Positions 10,757-22,254 of a DNA stretch of 64,000 nucleotides are shown here, one piece after another (positions within the stretch are counted from its first letter, which is position 1; every line of letters starts with the position of its first letter). The position numbers and the translations under genes are program-made. The notes below the pieces were generated by a model, which was given only the letters and a program-made list of their open reading frames with translations, was not told where the DNA came from and made no database searches. Source of the stretch: Cinnamomum chago (Eukaryota; Streptophyta; Magnoliopsida; Laurales; Lauraceae); assembly GCA_038049695.1 (NCBI GenBank), contig CP142451.1, positions 35,386,001 to 35,450,000 of the forward strand, written 5' to 3'.

Positions 10757-12136
10757 TGTTGGAATTTGAGATACTATGGAGAGTTTTAATGAAGGGTCAA
10801 GCATGATTATGTGTTGGAATTATTGTCAACACATTGTCACACACATTGCAAACAAGTGTGGTGCTTAACAGAGTGAGGTGCAGAACCACAACACAGCTGT
10901 GAACCAAATGTTGCTTGGCATATATCTTCATCTAACATCATCTGAATTAAAAAGTGGTCAACATGACTGTTGTGCATCAGTGAGAGGGCTTGATTTTTGG
11001 TTTTGGAATCGGGTCGATCTGACTTCTGGTTTTAAAGTTATGGCCCGGACAGCAGGACATCTTTGCCTCCATTCAGGTTGCTGTTTTCTTTAACCAGTAA
11101 GATTCATGGTGTTTTTACTCTATATTCCATTCAATCTAGGTTAATTCTCAAAACATGAAAGTTGTAGCTCTCTGATATATCTTTCATTTGGCTCAAGAAT
11201 CATGTCATTCCGAGCTCGGAAGAGGAAGTTACGAATTTTCTAATGGGATACATTTTGCAGTTTTTCTGCACTACAAGATTAACATATCTTCTTGGTAGGC
11301 TGCTGTAGGTCCCATTTAGTGCTGGATAGTAATAAGCAGATGGCCCATCATACTCATCTGATTAAAATTGTAAGTCAGTCTAGCCAAAACGAGAATAGCA
11401 TGATGGATTCTTTTGCTCGGCAAGAAAATCAAAAAGGATATCCCTCCTATCTTTTTGGCGTGAGCAACCTTCTCTATTGGCTTGAGATCCAACTTTCTGG
11501 GATCTGAATAATATGAGGTTGGAGATTTGCATTATTAAAAAGAGAGGATGATGAGAGTTTGAAAAGGGGGCGAGAGAGCTTGCCAATGAGATACTTCTGA
11601 GATTTCTTTACAGCAAGTCAAGAAGAAAAGCTACATCAAGAAGATGCTTCTTCATCATTAGTTCTTTTAAGATAAGTTTCTTTTCTCAATTCATATTTAT
11701 TGAAAATCTGATTGTAAGGGTCTTTGAGAGAGAAAGAGAGATTGTAGTGAGGAAATCTGTAAAGGGTTCTTCATTTTTCATTGTAAAACGACAGTGGGTG
11801 CTGTTCGTAAGTTTGGTGATTCTGTTGTTGGTGCAGGAGAATTAAGGGGGTTGGTGCTTCCCAGATAGTGGGAGCTATCTAAAACAGAGGTTGGTGCTCC
11901 TTGTTGTTGGTGCAACTAAATTGTGCAATAAGATTTGGACTGGTCTCGGATCGGTGTCCGGACTGTCGTTTTGCACCGTGGACGTAGCCTTCGGGTGAAC
12001 CACGTTATATTGGTGTCTGCATGTGATTGCTGCTTGTTTATTGTTTATTTCATCTTGTCAACTCAGTAACTGGGTCAAAATTAAAGAAACCACTGATTCA
12101 CCCCCCCCCCCCTCTCAGTGGTCCCGTGATTCAACA
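10757..12136 (+). repeat. 5' LTR of the intact Copia element
   Basis: 1380 bp, from TGTTGGAATT to TTCAACA. It contains AGAGAGAAAGAGAG (11727-11740), a 12-C tract (12101-12112) close to the 3' end, and no obvious coding region. It should hold the promoter for the genomic RNA; I could not place a TATA box with confidence. Confidence 0.95.
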
Positions 12137-12138
12137 TT

Positions 12139-12151
12139 TGGTATCAGAGCC
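12139..12151 (+). promoter_or_regulatory. Primer-binding site (initiator Met tRNA)
   Basis: TGGTATCAGAGCC starts two bases after the 5' LTR and is complementary to the 3' end of plant initiator methionine tRNA, the usual Copia minus-strand primer. Confidence 0.93.
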
Positions 12152-12203
12152 AAGACCCTCTAGCAAGCTTTAACACGCTGAGGGTGTTTTTCGATTGAAT
12201 CAC

Positions 12204-15200
12204 ATGGCATCCAATACTGGAAACAGCAAGGCACCTCTGTTTGACGGGACTAACTATTCTTTTTGGAAGTTAAGAATGCATGCCTACATCAAGTCTCTAG
12301 GTTATGATGTTTGGGAGACTGTCAAGGTCGGCTACAACACGTCGGTCACACCAACTGATGCTACAATGAAAAAGGCAGCAGACAACGACTCCAAGGCGCA
12401 GAACGCTTTGTACAGCGGCCTTGTCGACAGCGAGTTGGTGAAGGTGATGACATGTAAATCTGCCAAAGAGGTATGGGACAAGTTGCAGAGCATCCATGAA
12501 GGAGATGACAGAATTAAAGAGGCAAAACTTCAGACTCATCGTGGACAATTTGAGTCACTTCGAATGGAGGAAAGTGAGAACGTTGATTCTTTCATGCAGC
12601 GAGTCAACGAAATCATCAATGCCATCAGGGGACTGGGGGAAGAGATTAAAGAACCAGTTATCATCAAGAAGGTTCTAAGATCACTTCAACCTCGGTTCGA
12701 TTCAAAAGTCTCTGCCATTGAAGAAGCCAAGGACCTGAACACGTTCTCCATGGAAGAATTGCATGGTTCTCTCACAGCCTATGAGATGCGCATAGGAAAG
12801 ACATCTCCAACTGACAGAGAGGCAGCCTTCAAAGTACTGAAGAAGGAAAAAGGTATTGATGAGCTTGAGGCTCAATTCGTCAGAAGATTGAAGAAAGGCA
12901 GCAACGGAAAGTACAAAGGGAAGCTACCCTTTAAGTGCTTCAATTGTGGTGGTGTCGGCCACTTTGCTGCGAAGTGTCCGTTCAAGGACAATGATGAAGA
13001 GGACTTTAATACTATTAAGAGTCAGAGGAAGCAGAGGTTCAACAAAAGAGGCAAGACAAAAAGTTTCATCAGCCAACATAATGAAAGCATGTCTGAAACT
13101 TCAGACAATGATGACACAGAAGAGTCCACTGAAGCCCTCTTCATAGTCACTGTTGAGGAAGTTGAACTGAAGGCTGATGGTAATGAAACCGAGGTGAACC
13201 TCGTGGAAGAACTCAACTCGGCAGAAGAAGCCAATGTCGGATCAAAAGCTGATGAGACCGAGAGCAATCTCAGAGGAGAACTCATCTCGGCAGATTCTGA
13301 TGATGAAGCCGAGGTCGACCTCGAAGGAGAACTCATCTCGGTACTTGAAGAATTAAGTTTGGAGAGAAAATCTGGTAAGAAAAATCTGAAACTTCTCCAT
13401 GACTGTGAAAATTCTATTATTGCTTTAAAAACTGAAGTAGAGGAATACAAGAGGACCATAGAAGTTCTAGAAATTCAAATCAGTACCAAAACTGAGAAAG
13501 TGGTGAAACTTGAGAATGAAATCCTTGGAGCAAGGGCTGAAAATATAAAAATGAATCATAAGCTCAAGGAATTTCAAGCAATCAATGGAACATTGAAGCT
13601 GAATGAACTATTGAAAGTTCAAAGGCCTGCACACTTCAGATTTGGTCTAGGATTTGAGAGTGGAGAATCCTCTAAGATTGCACCTCCTGAAAAGACAAAG
13701 TTTGTGAAGCCCACCCAACCTGAAAAAGAGTCCATTCACGTGAGAAAGGTAATGAAGACTACCCAGCCACAAAGAAGATTCAAATTTTATGGTTACTGTT
13801 ATCATTGCAATAAGTTTGGACATAAAATTGCTGAATGTAGACTGTATGTTAAACCTAGTAGGATTGTAACTAGGAACCCTTTCTCAATCCTAAGTAGCCA
13901 AAACATTGAGTGCCATAAGTGCAATAATTATGGTCACTTGGCTAGGGACTGCAGGTTGCAAATTGCTAACCAATTTCAGGTTAATAAGGAGCCCAAACTG
14001 GTCACGGTTTGGAGAGCAAAGAATGTTGCAGGAAAAGTCAAAGACTCTCTCATTGTGCAAATTGCTTTCAATGCACAAAAGAACTCTGCACCATGGATCC
14101 TTGACAGTGGGTGTTCAAGTCACATGACTGGTGACAAAGCAAAGTTCACAAAGCTACAGCAATTTGAAGGTGGCACTGTGAAATTCGGCAACAATGACGG
14201 TGCTAAAATATGTGGCAAAGGCACTGTTCAGCTGAAAGAAGGCAAGATCCGATCTGAGGAAGTGCTGTACGTGTCTGGACTAAGACACAATCTGCTGAGT
14301 GTTAGCCAAATCTGTGACAAAGGTCATGAGATCGTCTTCACAAAGAATGGTTTCACCATCAAGAAGAACAGCAATGGCAAAACAATGGCTACAGGGTCAA
14401 GAACCACTGGTAATCTCTACACCTTGTCTAATGGGTTGGAGAAATCCTGTCTAATAAGCCAAGCTGAGGAAAGCTGGCTATGGCACAAGCGGTTAGGACA
14501 TCTCAACTTTGACAACATGTCTAAGTTGTGTGCTTCGAAGGCGGTGAGAAATTTTCCAAAAGTTAGCAAACCCGCCAACCCGATATGTGACTCATGTCAA
14601 AAAGGCAAGCAAACACGAGTCACATACAAAACAAAGGAGCACCACACGTCCAAGCCTCTGGAACTTGTGCACACAGATCTCTGTGGACCAATGCGGACTC
14701 AAAGCACAAATGGAGATGAGTACTTTATGCTCTGTATTGATGATTATACTCGCATGACATGGGTTTTATTTTTAAAACATAAACATCAAGCACTTGATCG
14801 GTTCAAAGTGTTTAAAGCACAGGTTGAGAACATGCTAGGGAAGCGAATCAAGACGCTAAGGTCTGATCGTGGAGGCGAATTCACATCTGAAGAATTCACC
14901 AAGTTCTGTGAGCATCATGGCATTCAACGGCAATACTCAGCCCCTAGAACTCCACAGCAGAATGGAGTTGTTGAACGCAAGAACCGCACCGTGCAGGAGA
15001 TGGCACGCACTATGCTGGTTGAGAGCAAATTGGCTGATAAATACTGGAAGGAAGCAATCCATACAGCTGTGTATATACAAAATCGCTGCATGATCAGGCG
15101 ATTTGAAAATAAGACACCATATGAGCTATGGTTTGGAAGGGCAGCTTCAGTTAAGCACTTCAAGATATTCGGCAGCAAGTGTTTCATCAAGCGACTTGAA

Positions 15201-17141
15201 CAGAATCCGGGCAAGTTCGAAGAAAGAGCTGATGAAGGTATATTTTTGGGCTATTCTGCCACTAGCAAAGCATATAGGTGTCTTAACAAAAGAACCAGAA
15301 AAATCATAGAAAGTGCTGATGTTAGAATTGATGAACATCATGAACCCATGCATATCATCCAAGAAGAAAGTCCAGTTCATGAAGACGTGGATGAATCGGA
15401 TAATGAAAAGTCTGAACCTCATGGTCTTGAAGGACCAAAGGCTGAACCTGATGATACTGAGAAATCAAGCTCAGAAGATGCTACTCCAAGGAAACATAGC
15501 ACTTGGGTCAAAAAACACCCTAAGGATCAGATAATTGGAAATCCGAAGGCTGGTGTTCAAACTAGACATAGTGTGGGGAACACTTTCTCACTAGTATCAA
15601 TGGTCGAACCCAAGACAGCAGCTGAAGCAAGCCTTGATGAAAACTGGCTAAAGGCTATGCATGAGGAGTTAGAACAAATAGAGAAAAACTCCACTTGGGA
15701 ATTAGTTCCCAGACCCTTTGACAAGAATGTTATTGGAACTAAATGGGTCTTTAAAAATAAGCTGAATGAAGATGGTCAAGTGGTAAGAAACAAAGCAAGG
15801 TTGGTTTGTAAAGGCTATGCTCAAGTTGAAGGCATAGATTTTGAAGAGACCTTTGCACCAGTAGCCCGTCTCGAAGCTATTCGAATGTTCCTTGCATTGG
15901 CTGCATACAAAAACTTCAAAATTTTTCAGATGGATGTGAAGTCAGCCTTCTTAAATGGGCTGCTAGAAGAAGAGGTCTACATTGAGCAGCCTGACGGTTT
16001 TGTGAATGACAAAAGTTCAGACCTGGTGTGTAAGTTGAGGAAGGCTTTATATGGCCTGAAACAAGCACCGAGGGCCTGGTATTCGAGACTGGATAATTAT
16101 CTTCGCAAAATTGGTTTCGGCAAAGGACTGGTTGACAGCAATCTCTATGTCAAAACAGAACAAGACAAACAACTGGTTGTCATAGTTTATGTAGATGACA
16201 TAATTTTTGGTGGCAATGACGAGGAGATGTGCAGACTCTTTGCAGAAGAAATGAAGAAAGAATTTGAGATGTCCATGCTTGGAGAGCTGAGTTTCTTCCT
16301 TGGTCTTCATGTACAGCAGTTGAAGCATAGCATCTTCATATCACAGTTAAAATACATTAAAGAGATGCTGAAACGCTTCAACATGGAGGACAGCAAGCCT
16401 GTAAGCACGCCCATGTCCACAGGCACAAAGCTAAGCAAGGATGACAATGCTCCATCTGTTGATCACACTACTTACAGATCCATGATTGGGAGTTTGCTCT
16501 ATCTGACAGCTACAAGACCGGACATTCTACAGGCCGTGTGTATGGTGGCACGATTTCAGTCTTCCCCAACTGAAGAGCATCTTACAGCAGTGAAGAGGAT
16601 ATTTCGATATCTAAAGGGCACTATGGAGCTCGGAATATCGTATCCCAAAGGTAAATCCTTCACTCTTGTTGCATATTCTGACGCTGATTGGACCGGCTGT
16701 GTCGATGATCGCAAAAGCACAAGTGGAGGAGCATTCTATCTTGGTGATAGATTGGTGGCTTGGCACAGCAAGAAGCAAGATTCAGTATCCCTTTCGACAA
16801 CGGAAGCAGAGTACATTGCAGCAGCATCTTGTTGTACGCAAGTGCTATGGATGCGACAAATGCTCTCAGATCTAGGAGTTCTAACGAAAGATCCTACTCC
16901 AATCCTCTGCGACAACACAAGTGCCATTCATATCTCCAAGAACCCTGTCCAGCACTCCCGAACGAAGCATGTTGCAATCCGCTATCACTTTCTCAAAGAA
17001 AAGGTTGCTGCTGGAGAGGTAAAGTTGGAATACGTTCCAACCACTGAGCAAGTGGCTGATATCTTCACAAAGCCACTTCCAAAGGAAGTCTTCGAATATC
17101 TACGCAAGAAGTTGGGCGTTACTCCTTCTCCAAAGACTTAG
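12204..17141 (+). CDS. Copia gag-pol polyprotein, intact
   Basis: This encodes about 1645 residues for capsid, protease, integrase and reverse transcriptase/RNase H in Copia order. I start at the first ATG (12204); the frame is open slightly further upstream only by a TTG codon. Domains: UBN2-type gag ([12 protein letters not shown] near residue 20); CCHC knuckle [14 protein letters not shown] (from about 245), an acidic coiled-coil-like stretch, then two more knuckles ([14 protein letters not shown] and [14 protein letters not shown]); protease DSG (Asp634); integrase HHCC (HKRLGHLNF...CDSCQKGK) and catalytic Asp825, Asp888, Glu924 with exact 35-residue spacing; reverse transcriptase YVDD (1329-1332); RNase H (YSDADWTG, Asp1493; TEAEYIA). 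There is no stop or frameshift and all catalytic residues are present. Three knuckles is more than usual for Copia. SIRE or Tork lineage is not decided here. Confidence 0.96.
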   Translation: MASNTGNSKAPLFDGTNYSFWKLRMHAYIKSLGYDVWETVKVGYNTSVTPTDATMKKAADNDSKAQNALYSGLVDSELVKVMTCKSAKEVWDKLQSIHEGDDRIKEAKLQTHRGQFESLRMEESENVDSFMQRVNEIINAIRGLGEEIKEPVIIKKVLRSLQPRFDSKVSAIEEAKDLNTFSMEELHGSLTAYEMRIGKTSPTDREAAFKVLKKEKGIDELEAQFVRRLKKGSNGKYKGKLPFKCFNCGGVGHFAAKCPFKDNDEEDFNTIKSQRKQRFNKRGKTKSFISQHNESMSETSDNDDTEESTEALFIVTVEEVELKADGNETEVNLVEELNSAEEANVGSKADETESNLRGELISADSDDEAEVDLEGELISVLEELSLERKSGKKNLKLLHDCENSIIALKTEVEEYKRTIEVLEIQISTKTEKVVKLENEILGARAENIKMNHKLKEFQAINGTLKLNELLKVQRPAHFRFGLGFESGESSKIAPPEKTKFVKPTQPEKESIHVRKVMKTTQPQRRFKFYGYCYHCNKFGHKIAECRLYVKPSRIVTRNPFSILSSQNIECHKCNNYGHLARDCRLQIANQFQVNKEPKLVTVWRAKNVAGKVKDSLIVQIAFNAQKNSAPWILDSGCSSHMTGDKAKFTKLQQFEGGTVKFGNNDGAKICGKGTVQLKEGKIRSEEVLYVSGLRHNLLSVSQICDKGHEIVFTKNGFTIKKNSNGKTMATGSRTTGNLYTLSNGLEKSCLISQAEESWLWHKRLGHLNFDNMSKLCASKAVRNFPKVSKPANPICDSCQKGKQTRVTYKTKEHHTSKPLELVHTDLCGPMRTQSTNGDEYFMLCIDDYTRMTWVLFLKHKHQALDRFKVFKAQVENMLGKRIKTLRSDRGGEFTSEEFTKFCEHHGIQRQYSAPRTPQQNGVVERKNRTVQEMARTMLVESKLADKYWKEAIHTAVYIQNRCMIRRFENKTPYELWFGRAASVKHFKIFGSKCFIKRLEQNPGKFEERADEGIFLGYSATSKAYRCLNKRTRKIIESADVRIDEHHEPMHIIQEESPVHEDVDESDNEKSEPHGLEGPKAEPDDTEKSSSEDATPRKHSTWVKKHPKDQIIGNPKAGVQTRHSVGNTFSLVSMVEPKTAAEASLDENWLKAMHEELEQIEKNSTWELVPRPFDKNVIGTKWVFKNKLNEDGQVVRNKARLVCKGYAQVEGIDFEETFAPVARLEAIRMFLALAAYKNFKIFQMDVKSAFLNGLLEEEVYIEQPDGFVNDKSSDLVCKLRKALYGLKQAPRAWYSRLDNYLRKIGFGKGLVDSNLYVKTEQDKQLVVIVYVDDIIFGGNDEEMCRLFAEEMKKEFEMSMLGELSFFLGLHVQQLKHSIFISQLKYIKEMLKRFNMEDSKPVSTPMSTGTKLSKDDNAPSVDHTTYRSMIGSLLYLTATRPDILQAVCMVARFQSSPTEEHLTAVKRIFRYLKGTMELGISYPKGKSFTLVAYSDADWTGCVDDRKSTSGGAFYLGDRLVAWHSKKQDSVSLSTTEAEYIAAASCCTQVLWMRQMLSDLGVLTKDPTPILCDNTSAIHISKNPVQHSRTKHVAIRYHFLKEKVAAGEVKLEYVPTTEQVADIFTKPLPKEVFEYLRKKLGVTPSPKT

Positions 17142-17505
17142 CAGACCTTCAAGGAAGAGGGAGCAGGTACTCATGCTTACTTTATTTGCTCCCATGAACA
17201 GTCCCTTTGGATTTGTTGTCAAAGGGGGAGAAAATGTGTAGAACAAGTTGCTCTGAGACTGCTGTCATCAGTGCTTCATCTCGGCCAGAGACTATGAGAA
17301 TTAGAATGATGACAGGGGGAGTCAATGATAGATGACAGGGGGAGTCTATGATATGGATTATTGAAGCACTGTCAATATGATATCTGAGAGAAGAGAGGAG
17401 ACAGCGCTGACATAAAGCCGAAGATCAGAAGATCAGAACCTTGTTTGCAAGCAACATGAAGATCAACCTGTTCCATGTGTTGCCAACAATTCCAAAGGGG
17501 GAGAT
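17142..17505 (+). promoter_or_regulatory. 3' untranslated spacer with polypurine tracts
   Basis: No envelope-like frame follows the polyprotein. AAAGGGGGAGAT (17494-17505) directly abuts the 3' LTR and is the plus-strand priming tract. Similar tracts occur upstream (AAAGGGGGAGAAAA from 17222; CAGGGGGAGTC twice, about 17313 and 17337). Confidence 0.85.
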
Positions 17506-18885
17506 TGTTGGAATTTGAGATACTATGGAGAGTTTTAATGAAGGGTCAAGCATGATTATGTGTTGGAATTATTGTCAACACATTGTCACACACATTGCAA
17601 ACAAGTGTGGTGCTTAACAGAGTGAGGTGCAGAACCACAACACAGCTGTGAACCAAATGTTGCTTGGCATATATCTTCATCTAACATCATCTGAATTAAA
17701 AAGTGGTCAACATGACTGTTGTGCACCAGTGAGAGGGCTTGATTTTTGGTTTTGGAATCGGGTCGATCTGACTTCTGGTTTTAAAGTTATGGCCCGGACA
17801 GCAGGACATCTTTGCCTCCATTCAGGTTGCTGTTTTCTTTAACCAGTAAGCTTCATGGTGTTTTTACTCTATCTTCCATTCAATCTGGGTTAAATCTCAA
17901 AACATGAAAGTTGTAGCTCTCTGATATATCTTTCATTTGGCTCAAGAATCATGTCATTCCGAGCTCGGAAGAGGAAGTTACGAATTTTCTAATGGGATAC
18001 ATTTTGCAGTTTTTCTGCACTACAAGATTAACATATCTTCTTGGTAGGCTGCTGTAGGTCCCATTTAGTGCTGGATAGTAATAAGCAGATGGCCCATCAT
18101 ACTCATCTGATTAAAATTGTAAGTCAGTCTAGCCAAAACGAGAATAGCATGATGGATTCTTTTGCTCGGCAAGAAAATCAAAAAGGATATCCCTCCTATC
18201 TTTTTGGCGTGAGCAACCTTCTCTATTGGCTTGAGATCCAACTTTCTGGGATCTGAATAATATGAGGTTGGAGATTTGCATTATTAAAAAGAGAGGATGA
18301 TGAGAGTTTGAAAAGGGGGCGAGAGAGCTTGCCAATGAGATACTTCTGAGATTTCTTTACAGCAAGTCAAGAAGAAAAGCTACATCAAGAAGATGCTTCT
18401 TCATCATTAGTTCTTTTAAGATAAGTTTCTTTTCTCAATTCATATTTATTGAAAATCTGATTGTAAGGGTCTTTGAGAGAGAAAGAGAGATTGTAGTGAG
18501 GAAATTTGTAAAGGGTTCTTCATTTTTCATTGTAAAACGACAGTGGGTGCTGTTCGTAAGTTTGGTGATTCTGTTGTTGGTGCAGGAGAATTAAGGGGGT
18601 TGGTGCTTCCCAGATAGTGGGAGCTATCTAAAACAGGGGTTGGTGCTCCTTGTTGTTGGTGCAACTAAATTGTGCAATAAGATTTGGACTGGTCTCGGAT
18701 CGGTGTCCGGACTGTCGTTTTGCACCGTGGACGTAGCCTTCGGGTGAACCACGTTATATTGGTGTCTGCATGTGATTGCTGCTTGTTTATTGTTTATTTC
18801 ATCTTGTCAACTCAGTAACTGGGTCAAAATTAAAGAAACCACTGATTCACCCCCCCCCCCCTCTCAGTGGTCCCGTGATTCAACA
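17506..18885 (+). repeat. 3' LTR of the intact Copia element
   Basis: 1380 bp, same length as the 5' LTR. The seven differences seen are single substitutions spread along the LTR (for example GTGCATCAG/GTGCACCAG, TAAGATTC/TAAGCTTC, AAATCTGT/AAATTTGT). Confidence 0.95.
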
Positions 18886-18890
18886 CGTAA

Positions 18891-19140
18891 TTCGTCACTA
18901 TTAAGGATAAGTTATGGAAGACGAAAATATTTGGTCACCAAAATAAGATGCCAATTTCATTTGCATTGGCGCGACTTATTTTAGCTCATTAGAGACGAAC
19001 ATTTTTGTCACATAATATAATTTATTTTTGCGACGAACGTAATTCGTCACTAATAAGGATAAGTTATGGAAGACAAAAATATTTCGGCCAACAACATAAG
19101 GTGCCAATTTCATTTGCGGTGGCGCCAATTTCATTCACAG
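18891..19140. repeat. ~152-bp tandem repeat, rest of unit 4 and units 5-6
   Basis: This is the continuation of the CACTA-2 array past the Copia insertion: GACGAAC...TTCGTCAC and GCGCC-type phrases as in 10203-10756. Unit 6 is truncated near 19140. Confidence 0.8.
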
Positions 19141-19189
19141 TTGAGCCTATTCCTCTCTTACAACTATTACTTTGGAAAAGCCTTTAAAA

Positions 19190-19640
19190 TGACTAAAATG
19201 CCCCCCCCCCCCCCCAGTCCAACGCCCCTTTTCCAAAACCCATTTCCCCCTTTGTCCCTCCATCTATCCCGGTCTCTCTTTTCCAAAACCCTTTCCCCCC
19301 CCCCTTTGTCCCTCCATCTATCCCGGTCTCTCTTTTCCAGAACCCTTTTCCAGAAGAGGAGAGAAGAACCATTTTCCCTATTTCCCAAAACCCTTTTCCA
19401 ACATCTCCCACCCATCGTCTTAGGCAGCAGCCCCATGGCCCATTGGCCCCCATCAATCATCGTCACCCTCCATCAACACATGCAGTACAGACCCATCCCT
19501 GATCAGTGATCCCTCTCATCTCTATTTCTCTCAGTCTCTCTCGCCTAGAATTCCCAGACGCAACCACCATCACCAATCACCATCATCTGCGCCCATCATC
19601 CTCCATCCAGGAGTCCTCCACCGCCAAGTACACCTACCTC
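19190..19640 (+). repeat. C/T-rich tract with ~60-bp duplication
   Basis: It begins with a run of 15 C, then the phrase CCCTTTGTCCCTCCATCTAT is repeated at about 19250 and 19308, followed by pyrimidine-rich sequence with CTCTCTCAGTCTC. The open frames on both strands come from composition. It sits where other CACTA elements of this window have their CT tract. Confidence 0.75.
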
Positions 19641-19656
19641 TCTCAGTCTCTGCTAC

Positions 19657-19933
19657 TGTGAGAACTTGGTCCGGGCGGTACCCTTAACCACGGGGCGTAG
19701 CATGTCAACCACGGGTTTCAAACGGTGAGTCTCCGTTAGCCGCATCGAAAATTAATATCCAAGTCCTTACCATGGGCTTATAAGTCAAACCCCGTATTAA
19801 CTTAGCATGAGGCCTTCTAAAACCGTGCGGCCCCGAAAATCGTAAGAACTCCAAAGTTAAGCGTGCTCGGGTGGGAGTAGTACTAGGATGGGTGACCTCC
19901 TGGGAAGTCCTTGAGTTGGGCGTGGCTGTGACA
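19657..19933 (+). repeat. Cassandra-like (5S-rRNA-bearing) LTR fragment
   Basis: The block opens TGTGAGAACTTGG and closes near GGCTGTGACA, about 275 bp, with a 5S rRNA segment near its 3' end. That is the size and layout of Cassandra TRIM LTRs, which carry a 5S-derived Pol III promoter. Flanking 5-bp duplications are not evident, so it may be a fragment carried within CACTA-2. Family assignment is by architecture only. Confidence 0.55.
19845..19920 (+). pseudogene. 5S rRNA-derived sequence (3' two thirds)
   Basis: AGAACTCCAAAGTTAAGCGT and GGGTGACCTCCTGGGAAGTC, with AGTAGTACTAGGATG between them, match plant 5S rRNA with only a few changes. The region covers the internal control region (A box, intermediate element, C box). 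The 5' third and the exact 3' end of 5S rRNA are missing, so it is not a functional 5S gene. Confidence 0.85.
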
Positions 19934-20318
19934 TCCTTTATATTAAACGCGACAAAATTATTTCATCTCTATTTCTTATATTTATGACAAATTATTTTTT
20001 TCTCTAATTTCTTCCTTTAATGACAAAATATTTTGTTGCTAATTACTTACAAGTATGTTTCCAATAGAGTGTATTGGAGATGAAAAAAAAATTACTTACA
20101 AGTATGTTTCCAACAGAGTGTATTGGAAACAAAAAAAATCGTCACAAATTTATCTTTTTCAATGACTAATTTTTTTCCGTCTCCAATACCTTTTAGCGAC
20201 AAGGCTTTGCCAACAAAACAGGCGACGGAAAATTTTCGTCTTAATTAGTTTTGGTGACAAAATATGTACATTTTGGGACAAATTTGTGTCGTCCTTAAAC
20301 CCCAAATTTCTTGTAGTG
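19934..20318. repeat. Right subterminal region of CACTA-2
   Basis: GACAAATT, GACAAAAT and related phrases alternate. AATTACTTACAAGTATGTTTCCAA is duplicated in part (about 20040 and 20091). It ends in the CACTA terminus. There is no coding content. Confidence 0.7.
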
Positions 20319-21438
20319 TGTATATGTTTTGAATTGATTTATTGTTTTGGATGCATCACCTTGATTTAATCCAAGTAGTACTTAAATTGGTAGATTTAAG
20401 TAAATCGTGTTAATGAAAACATCTTTAAAATTTTATGTAACATGATTCCTATACTTGGTCGAATCTTTGGTTGTTATTTTTCATCATAAGAAAATCACTT
20501 TCAAATCCATCTTATGTTTTGGATTCAACAACTTCACAAATCATATGTACTTTTGTTTTAAAGTTTCACAACTTGTTTAGCATTGATAGGTATATCATTT
20601 TCAAGTTGAATTTATAATTACATATGATTTGTCCCCTAACTTCAATCAAATCTATTTTTATGTTTTATGCTTATAGCAAACACATATTGAGCTACATTGT
20701 TAATTTGATTGACATCCCTATGCATCACATGTTTTGTTCTTAGAATTTCACAACTTGTTTAGAGTACATATGTATATCTTTTACAAGTTATTTTTAACAT
20801 GTGATTAGCATTCTTTCCTCAATCATAAATGTTTTTATGAGCTAAAACTTTCAAAAGCCTTTGGAATACATTTATGAGCTTTCATTTTCAAATTGATTGA
20901 GGACATCATACATATACATTGTGCATTCATCTTTGCATTCAGTGTGTGTGTGTGTGTGTGAATTAGATTTTCACTTTCATATCTGCCTAATTAAGCGGCA
21001 TTGTAATGAGCTATTAATTGTATATCCATCAACTGTATTATAGACACTACTTGGAGAGATAACCAACCTTTTGGTTGAAGAAGTTATTGCTTAGCCTAAG
21101 AAAAGCATAGTGTAGAGGTTATTGCTTAGCCTTGAAAAGCATATTGTAAAGGTTATTGCTTAGCCTATTGAAAAGCATAAATAGTGGAAATCCGGTGGGA
21201 TGTTGGATCACAAGCCGGTAGTGGATGTAGGCATTGAGGCCGAACCACTATAAATCATTGTGTGATGGTGCATGCTTTGTGGTGATTGTTTTTGTAAGCT
21301 TCCGCATTTATTTACTTAATCACCACTTGTGACTAGTTTAATTTAAAGAAGTTAAAATTGGTCTAGAATTGGTCATAATTGAAGCTCACCCTATTCACCC
21401 CCCCCCCCCCCCTCTTGGGTTTGGATCACGGACTTTCA

Positions 21439-22254
21439 TGCCAGCCCGACCCAGAGGGAAGGATAATTTGAAGGGGGCCTGGGACAACTGGCGGAAAGAG
21501 AAAAATGAAGACTAGGAATGGGGGAGAAATGCCCCATGACCCAATGGCCCGACCGTTACCAGTTACCACGATGTAGGAGGTGGGAACATGTGCTAGGAGG
21601 GGCTGGAAATCCAGGCAGAGATCAAATAAGAGGAATGGAGGCTCTGATGAGGAGGTATGCAAAAATTCTAATCCAATTAATATACAAAAACTCCCCAAAG
21701 ATCCATGGCTAACAAAAGCATTGAAGGGATCTCGGTCGGACGATCTGATCAAGTTTTCACTGTGTTCATTTTCTAAATAAGAGACCTATCTAGAGAATTT
21801 GCACGGGAGAGAAGAGGGAAGACTAACATCGCATCGACAGGCCGAGCTAACCTACCCATCTTCGGCCCACACAAAAACTGATCCTACATTGGTCATTTTG
21901 ATCTATAAATAATATATGAATCAAAATATACACCATCATCATCATTGAACCCCCATGCCATTTTATTTAGGGCCGGCTAATTCTTAAAGTACAACTCATG
22001 TTACAGTAGTCTACAGGAAACATGCATTCGATTGAAACTGCAAAACCAATTCACATTATCAATTAGTGGGCTTTGCTGGCTTTTCACAATGGCATTGGGG
22101 TTTGCTCTACAGGACACAATTACACACACAACTTTTGTGTCATTTTATTTATAAAAGATTTCATGAATATAGTTCTAATGGAGAAAGAAGTGGTTTTCTT
22201 AAAAAAAGGACCCGAAAAGTTACATGGTTAAAGATGTTGAAGGTTTATGGTTCG
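21439..22254. other. Non-coding, host of solo LTR copy A
   Basis: The sequence resumes with TGCCAGCCCGACCC, continuing the pre-insertion site. GGCCGAG/CTTCGGCC phrases suggest remnants of the Gypsy-type LTR that hosted copy A. No gene is recognised; the short frames at 21426-21780 lack family resemblance. Confidence 0.3.

Larger units (their letters stand above)
10757..18885 (+). mobile_element. Full-length Ty1/Copia retrotransposon with intact polyprotein
   Basis: The element is bounded by TGTTGGAATT...GATTCAACA. It has a perfect 5-bp target duplication CGTAA (10752-10756 and 18886-18890), two LTRs of 1380 bp each, an initiator-tRNA primer site, one uninterrupted gag-pol frame and a polypurine tract. 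By eye the LTRs differ at seven positions with no length difference, about 0.5 percent, which implies a recent insertion. All parts needed for transposition are readable, so it may still be mobile. It lies in CACTA-2, which lies in LTR copy A. Confidence 0.96.
10058..20318. mobile_element. CACTA-2: non-autonomous CACTA transposon, split by Copia
   Basis: Left terminus CACTACAAGAAAT (10058-10070) and right terminus ATTTCTTGTAGTG (20306-20318) are perfect 13-bp inverted repeats. The 3-bp duplication TGT lies at 10055-10057 and 20319-20321. The homologous uninterrupted site is visible in LTR copy C at about 41888-41905. Without the nested Copia it is about 2.1 kb and has no transposase, so it would depend on enzyme in trans. 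It carries six ~152-bp tandem units, a C-rich tract and a 5S-rRNA-containing piece. Confidence 0.92.
9258..21438 (+). mobile_element. Family S (SIRE-like Copia) solo LTR, copy A, split by nested elements
   Basis: The LTR starts TGTTAAGGATTTTG (9258) and ends GGACTTTCA (21438). It is flanked by the perfect 5-bp duplication TGCCA (9253-9257 and 21439-21443). Removing CACTA-2 and its target duplication leaves about 1.9 kb. There is no internal domain, so this is a solo LTR. Homologous LTRs lie at 23612-25288, 41088-43305, 48465-49905 and 59425-59860. It contains GGTCGACC palindromes (9640-9780), the AACGGTCA...TGACCGTT pair (9740-9762), a TG microsatellite (20942-20960) and a C-tract near the 3' end (21400-21413). 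Confidence 0.9.

Noticed and set aside
10878-11586. Small frames duplicated at 17627-18335
   Set aside because: Identical pairs because they lie in the two LTRs of one element; no evidence of coding.
12195-12203. Start of gag-pol at 12195
   Set aside because: That codon is TTG; the first ATG in frame is 12204.
19845-19920. Functional 5S rRNA gene
   Set aside because: The 5' third and the exact 3' end are missing; the surroundings are LTR-like.
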